64,000 nt of DNA from Pithys albifrons albifrons (lineage: Eukaryota; Chordata; Aves; Passeriformes; Thamnophilidae). Shown one piece after another: positions 61,901 to 64,000 of the stretch; the first letter of the stretch is position 1; every line of letters starts with the position of its first letter. The translations under genes were made by a program, and so were the position numbers. The stretch lies in assembly GCF_047495875.1 (NCBI RefSeq), contig NC_092460.1, positions 37,052,054-37,116,053 of the forward strand, written 5' to 3'. The notes under the pieces were generated by a model. It searched no databases, was not told the origin of the DNA, and saw nothing but the letters and a program-made list of their open reading frames with translations.

Positions 61901-64000
61901 CCTGACAGATCCCAAGAGCAAGAAGGCAATAGGAGTGCACTGCATCATTATTCAATAGATAATGCTTTAACTTAGCTTTGGAAAGGCCATTCTTATATAC
62001 GTGGTGCTACTGAACTAATACCTTGTTACACTTTAAAAATACATAATCCACTTTTAACATTCCCCCCCTTCCAGTAAAAAAAACTATCTTAATTCAGTCA
62101 AAGCAATAGTGACTGAAATACTGCTAATTTCTATTCTTTGAATCCAATTAAGCTACTAAGCTCGCCTCAATAATATCTGTATTCTACAATCTGTTTTAAG
62201 TTATCCTCTCAGTTTCTTTACTGTAGACCTTTAAAAAGAAAACAAACATAATCCACCCCATCCCCCAACCCATCCCAAATCCTGTATATGAAAGTGAGCA
62301 AGATTCTTAAATTTGACTCTTAAGACTTTTGCCTTTTGTGTGCGAAAACTTGTATCTACACAAGCCAAAATTTTGAAGTTTGAGTCTACAGGAATTGTCT
62401 GATCCAATAAGGGAGATTCCACTCAGACTGAGATGCAGAAGTAATCAGCTATTACACTAGGACACTTATTCCAACTTCAAGAAAGTTCAGATCTCTGTCT
62501 TCTGTCCTGATCTTTCCACCTAATGCATAATCTGGAAACTCTCCTAGAAGAGCTAAACAAAAATCTTAAATTAGGAGAAAAGACTTGTCAGACTTCAAGG
62601 CTTTTACTCCAGAGAAATCATTTTAATGGTGACAAAAGCATTATCTGCATGAATGAGGACTACTTATACAGGGCTTTTACTTCCTTCACTGTACTCCAAG
62701 AAGCCCACACACAAAACAGGAGGAAGCAGAGACCTTGGGAAATGCAGCAGTGCAGCCACTCCAGAGCATTGCTTTCCAGAGTCTCATTAGTGCTGCTGAA
62801 CAGCGGTTCATTTATGTTTATTTCAAGTATCTCCCAGGTACTGCATATGGACTTGCTTGCAACTACAGCCAAAGCACTGAAATAAAGAGCTAATTGCTAA
62901 TCTCAATTATTTTTTTTAATTGAAAGATCTTGAGTCACTCAGGGTATATCCACTGAAGCTTTTTGCAGACAGATGGAAAAATTATTTGCCCAGGCTTTGG
63001 GCTGCCTGTGTGTAGCCTAGCTTCATCCAAGAGCCACAGAAATACAATTAACATGACCCTATGCTTAAGTTAATCAAGCTCTGTCAAGAACTTTCCCCAT
63101 GCAATGTGTTATCAGCCTACATGAAGACTGATGGTTTCACTTCTGCTATTTGCTTCCACTCCAGAAAGAAGTAAAAATGAGCAGAGAAACAGAACTCTAG
63201 CAGCACGTGAACTTTTCAGTAACTAACTTGATCTTCATCTTTCCCAGATAAGAGCGTAGGGCAGACCAGATAAGGAAATAAGCATAGAAAGTGAAGGGTG
63301 AAGAAAGCATGAGTGGCAGCCTTGTTGCATGGATGGCATACCTATGTGCAGGGGGAAGCAGGCAGCCCTTTTTGTCCCACTGGCATATGCAGCCCACAGA
63401 CGTGGCATGCTGCTGGAAAGCCTCAGCATCCTGCCATTGGTAGAGAAGACTGTTCCCTTTTTTCTCTGCCATACCAGAAATGAACTGAGTTTGTAAAAAG
63501 GATTTGTACTGTAAAGTCATGGAAAACCCTTGTCTCCAGCAAAGCATGGAAAATAAGCTGTCACTGACAGGGTATATCAGTTTATTTAGGGCATTTATAG
63601 GAGAGCTTCTCACCTCCTACTGCCTTATAAGGAGAGATGAGTTGTCAGTGCTGGGCCACCAATCCCTGACAACCCTATACTGGAGTCAATATTTTTTACT
63701 TCCAGTGTAAATTCAATTAGATATGTAGCATGGGGACCTCTATTTGTACCTGGCTGCAGATGAGAAGTAATATTAAGCATAAGAAGCAGAGATTTAAAGT
63801 CAGCAGCGTGGCTTTATTGTCTTTGTTAGCAAGTCAAACAGAACAGATCAATCTTCCAAGGGACCTGACCAGCAGCAGCAAAATATTTCTAACACAAACA
63901 GCTGCATATTAACAACCACTCTATGGTAAGGATCCCATGTGATAAACACACCCATGGGAATTCAAGGCTTGTGGTGGTAATCTTAAAAGTTCCCAGAGGT

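Larger units (their letters stand above)
56771..64000 (-). other. PTPRO: PTPRO intron 1, right-hand segment
   Basis: Intronic sequence to the window edge. It holds GTT/GT-type simple sequence at 56914-56960, a short GA repeat near 57080-57097, a possible MIR-like fossil at 58818-58998, and TG/CA-rich simple stretches near 59986-60045 and 61551-61595. I found no CpG-rich promoter and no signal-peptide exon ending in a donor that would join exon 2. Confidence 0.65.

Noticed and set aside
62523..62885. 120-codon plus-strand frame as a gene
   Set aside because: Composition looks like translated intron; no domain or supporting signal.

Overview
This is vertebrate nuclear DNA, most likely from a bird and plausibly a songbird. 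It is AT-rich with GT-AG introns. It has CR1 LINE tails ending in the avian ATTCTATGAT-type repeat, ERVL/ERVK-like solo LTRs and few other repeats. The species cannot be fixed from the sequence alone.

The only protein-coding gene I can support is PTPRO (receptor-type tyrosine-protein phosphatase O, GLEPP1; chicken CRYP-2). It lies on the minus strand and is cut at both ends by the window. Eight exons between 548 and 24247 join in frame without a stop and encode about 570 residues of the extracellular region, roughly residues 26-595 of the human protein. They cover fibronectin type III (FN3) domains 1-4 and the first half of FN3 5. I number them exons 2-9 because only a signal-peptide exon should precede them. 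The rest of the ectodomain, the transmembrane segment and the phosphatase domain lie beyond the left edge (coordinates below 1). Exon 1 and the promoter are expected beyond the right edge.

Layout, reading PTPRO 5' to 3' (right to left). 24248-64000 is the 3' part of a large intron 1 (at least 39.7 kb) and holds most of the mobile-element remnants: an ERVK-like solo LTR with a perfect 6-bp target duplication (50348-50723), a second LTR with GC boxes (52256-52677), an ERVL-like solo LTR (29014-29763), a CR1 tail (45263-45562), and two inverted, diverged copies of one LTR-like repeat (about 26990-28254 and 55361-56770). 14015-23973 is intron 2 and carries a decayed CR1 LINE with recognisable reverse-transcriptase remnants. 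1-14014 is a compact block of seven exons separated by 1-2.7 kb introns.

The FN3 modules are bounded by phase 1 introns, and every FN3 after the first is split by one internal intron. I found no tRNA, rRNA, CRISPR array, operon or other new gene system. Most long open frames in the window are chance frames in intronic DNA. The most unusual structures are the inverted LTR-like pair with different numbers of a 130-bp internal unit, and a G-run tract just downstream of the exon 2 splice donor.
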